Notes under the pieces: model-generated
Told to the model about the DNA's origin: nothing
The model's input: the letters and a program-made list of their open reading frames with translations, nothing else
Databases searched by the model: none
Position numbers and translations under genes: made by a program
Assembly: GCF_022836475.1 (NCBI RefSeq)
Contig: NZ_BQXH01000008.1
Location: 1,648-65,647, forward strand
DNA length: 64,000 bases
Reading direction: 5' to 3'
From: Ligilactobacillus pabuli
Lineage (GTDB): Bacteria; Bacillota; Bacilli; Lactobacillales; Lactobacillaceae
Part shown: positions 62,655-64,000 of the stretch, piece by piece
Layout: every line of letters starts with the position of its first letter
How positions within the stretch are numbered: the stretch's first letter is position 1

Positions 62655-63557
62655 GTGGGAGGTCGAAGAGGCATCGAAGCAGAAGTCAAAATTTTAACTT
62701 TGAAAAATGGGTATCATCTTTGGGCACAAAAGCTGGGTCAAGGCCAGCATAAATTACTGTGTTTGCATGGCGGACCAGGTTCAGACCATGAATTATTTGA
62801 GGAGTTTGGCAAAAATTTGGCGAAGTATGATACTGAAGTTTATATGTATGATCAATTAGGGTCGTATTATTCAGAACATCCTGATTTTTCCATCCAAGAA
62901 AATGTTGATAAATATGCGAAAATCGAATACTTCGTGGATGAAGTTGAAGAAGTTCGTCAGTTACTTGGCTTAGAAGATTTCTTCTTGTTGGGCCATTCAT
63001 GGGGTGGAATCTTAGTTCAAGAGTATGCGCTCAAGTATGGTTCAGCCTTAAAAGGGGCGATTATTAGTGACATGACAGACGATATCGCCAGTTACGTTAA
63101 AAATATTAACCGCCAGCGTTTGGAACTTCTTGGCTCAGACGAAGTTCAGTTTATGGAAGAATGTGAGGCCCAGCAAAACTATGATAATGAACGTTACCGT
63201 CAAAATATTAACCGCTTAAACTACCGGCATATTATCAAACATCCAGAAAATTCGACTAAGCATTTAATTCCGACCAAAAATGCTTTTCTTTACCACTATT
63301 TCCAGGGTGATAATGAGTTTGTAGTAAAAGGAACACTGGCGGATTGGAGTGTTAAGGATCAGTTAAAAGATATTACCACTCCAACTTGTTTGATTTTTGG
63401 TGCGGATGATTCGATGGATCTTGATGAAGCTGTGGCGATGGATCAACGTTTGCCTAATAGTGAGTTGCACATTATTGCTGATGCAGCACATTGTTCAATG
63501 ATTGATAATCCCACAGAATATTTTACAGTTCTAGGTCAGTTTATTGTTGGAAAGTAA
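62655..63557 (+). CDS. Proline iminopeptidase-like alpha/beta hydrolase
   Basis: The protein (up to 300 residues) has an oxyanion HGGPGSDHE near residue 40, nucleophile elbow GHSWGG (Ser near 115), and a C-terminal DAAHCSMIDNP histidine. It resembles the S33 prolyl aminopeptidases of lactobacilli. The start is unclear: GTG 62655 sits directly after the dppA stop with no ribosome-binding site before it, while GGGAGG (62656-62661) precedes ATC 62673, where homologues would start. A mutated ATG or a non-standard start is possible. Confidence 0.82.
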   Translation: MGGRRGIEAEVKILTLKNGYHLWAQKLGQGQHKLLCLHGGPGSDHELFEEFGKNLAKYDTEVYMYDQLGSYYSEHPDFSIQENVDKYAKIEYFVDEVEEVRQLLGLEDFFLLGHSWGGILVQEYALKYGSALKGAIISDMTDDIASYVKNINRQRLELLGSDEVQFMEECEAQQNYDNERYRQNINRLNYRHIIKHPENSTKHLIPTKNAFLYHYFQGDNEFVVKGTLADWSVKDQLKDITTPTCLIFGADDSMDLDEAVAMDQRLPNSELHIIADAAHCSMIDNPTEYFTVLGQFIVGK

Positions 63558-63604
63558 GGAAGAAAGAAATTAAAAATCCTTTCAAATTTAGTTTTGGTTT
63601 TTGG

Positions 63605-63633
63605 TTGACAAATGAATTTTCTATGTTAACATT
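63605..63633 (+). promoter_or_regulatory. Candidate promoter of the T-box transcript
   Basis: TTGACA (63605-63610) and a weak AACATT (63628-63633) with a 17-base spacer. Confidence 0.4.
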
Positions 63634-63669
63634 AAATTTAAATAAATAAAAGATTAGAAAAAACGTTGA

Positions 63670-63932
63670 AAAAGAACCAGTATCTAAGTTGATGACTAAC
63701 AGAGAGCTCGTATTACTAGAAGCGGGCAGGGTCAGCGGTGAGAAATTTTATCTTTGGAGTTTATTGACCGTAATTAACGACGGTTGATCGGAAAGCATCC
63801 GTTAACCATGCAGCAAATCGTAATTATCATTGATAGTTACCGTTTGTACTAAGGCTTTAATTAGCGAACAAAGGTGGTACCGCGCAGCGCGCCCTTTTAG
63901 GAAGAATTCTTTCTAAAAGGGTGCGCTTTTTT
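63670..63932 (+). ncRNA. T-box leader (tRNA-sensing riboswitch)
   Basis: AAGGTGGTACCGCG (63871-63884) is the T-box sequence that binds the tRNA acceptor end. It is followed by the terminator GCGCGCCCTTTTAG (63887-63900) with CTAAAAGGGTGCGC (63913-63926) and TTTTTT. An AGAGAGC element near 63702 fits stem I. The controlled gene is beyond the window edge, and I could not assign the specifier codon safely, so the amino acid is unknown. Confidence 0.92.
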
Positions 63933-63944
63933 ATTCTCTTTTCC

Positions 63945-64000
63945 TAGTCCGGTTCCGCAAAGCAGCTCCTTGCGCCTATCCAATCCCAACCTTCAATGCC
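63945..64000 (-). repeat. Dispersed palindromic repeat, minus-strand copy cut by the window end (copy I)
   Basis: Reverse complement reads GGCATTGAAGGTTGGGATTG, then ATAGGCGCAAGGAGCTGCTT and TGCGG, matching the right half of copy D almost base for base. The inverted orientation shows that the family inserts either way. It lies directly after the T-box terminator. Confidence 0.8.

Overview
The window reads as the chromosome of a low-to-mid GC lactic acid bacterium of the Lactobacillaceae. The gdpP-rplI-dnaB block is the usual oriC-proximal order of Firmicutes. Shine-Dalgarno sites are strong, TTG and GTG starts are common, and there are CcpA cre-like boxes, a LicT/BglG-type antiterminator with RAT sites, lactose PTS plus tagatose-6-phosphate genes, and a T-box leader. 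I cannot fix genus or species from sequence alone.

Layout. 1-308: end of an IS3-type element. 0.5-5 kb: gdpP, rplI, dnaB (housekeeping). 4.8-6.8 kb: copies of a dispersed palindromic repeat and a 41-bp tandem array. 5.6-10.9 kb: a phosphonate-type ABC importer (phnD, phnC, phnE, phnE) with a 5'-nucleotidase. 11-19.4 kb: a phosphoglycerate-mutase-like phosphatase, then a divergent HTH regulator facing an ABC sugar importer (one permease frameshifted), a small membrane protein, a GH2 glycosidase and an MsmK-type ATPase. 19.5-32.6 kb: galactose/lactose catabolism: DUF4867-like protein, LacC, Gat-type PTS, DeoR-type LacR, LacA, LacB, LacD, and lacT-lacF-lacG-lacE with two RAT/terminator switches. 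32.7-37.6 kb: LacI-family regulator, a possible small-peptide locus, and a second lacE-lacG pair. 38-44.7 kb: GntR regulator, GH115-like alpha-glucuronidase, a frameshifted GPH transporter, UxaC. 45-49 kb: rhaB-rhaM-rhaA-rhaD, with rhaM carrying a stop and rhaD frameshifted. 49-50.6 kb: acetyltransferase and AEC transporter. 50.6-60 kb: acyl-CoA module (two acyl-CoA dehydrogenases, LysR regulator, thiolase, hydroxyacyl-CoA dehydrogenase, crotonase, CoA-transferase, YhdH/AcuI-type reductase) lying between two copies of a 23-bp direct repeat. 60-63.6 kb: OppA, DppA and a proline iminopeptidase-like hydrolase. 63.6-64 kb: T-box leader and another repeat copy.

How it works together. Most of the window is carbohydrate scavenging under probable CcpA control. 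Lactose-6-P from either LacE is cut by a LacG; galactose-6-P runs through LacAB, LacC and LacD to triose phosphates. The Gat-type PTS may feed the same route, since no galactitol-phosphate dehydrogenase is present. GH115, the GPH transporter and UxaC suggest uptake and opening of glucuronosyl oligosaccharides. The acyl-CoA module encodes every step between acetyl-CoA and butyryl-CoA/crotonyl-CoA plus a CoA-transferase, but no electron-transfer flavoprotein is in the window.

The most interesting items are the acyl-CoA island with its flanking direct repeats and an apparently catalytic-residue-deficient acyl-CoA dehydrogenase; a family of about 120-bp intergenic hairpin repeats with compensatory base changes; the double RAT control of the lac operon; and a cluster of four disrupted sugar genes.
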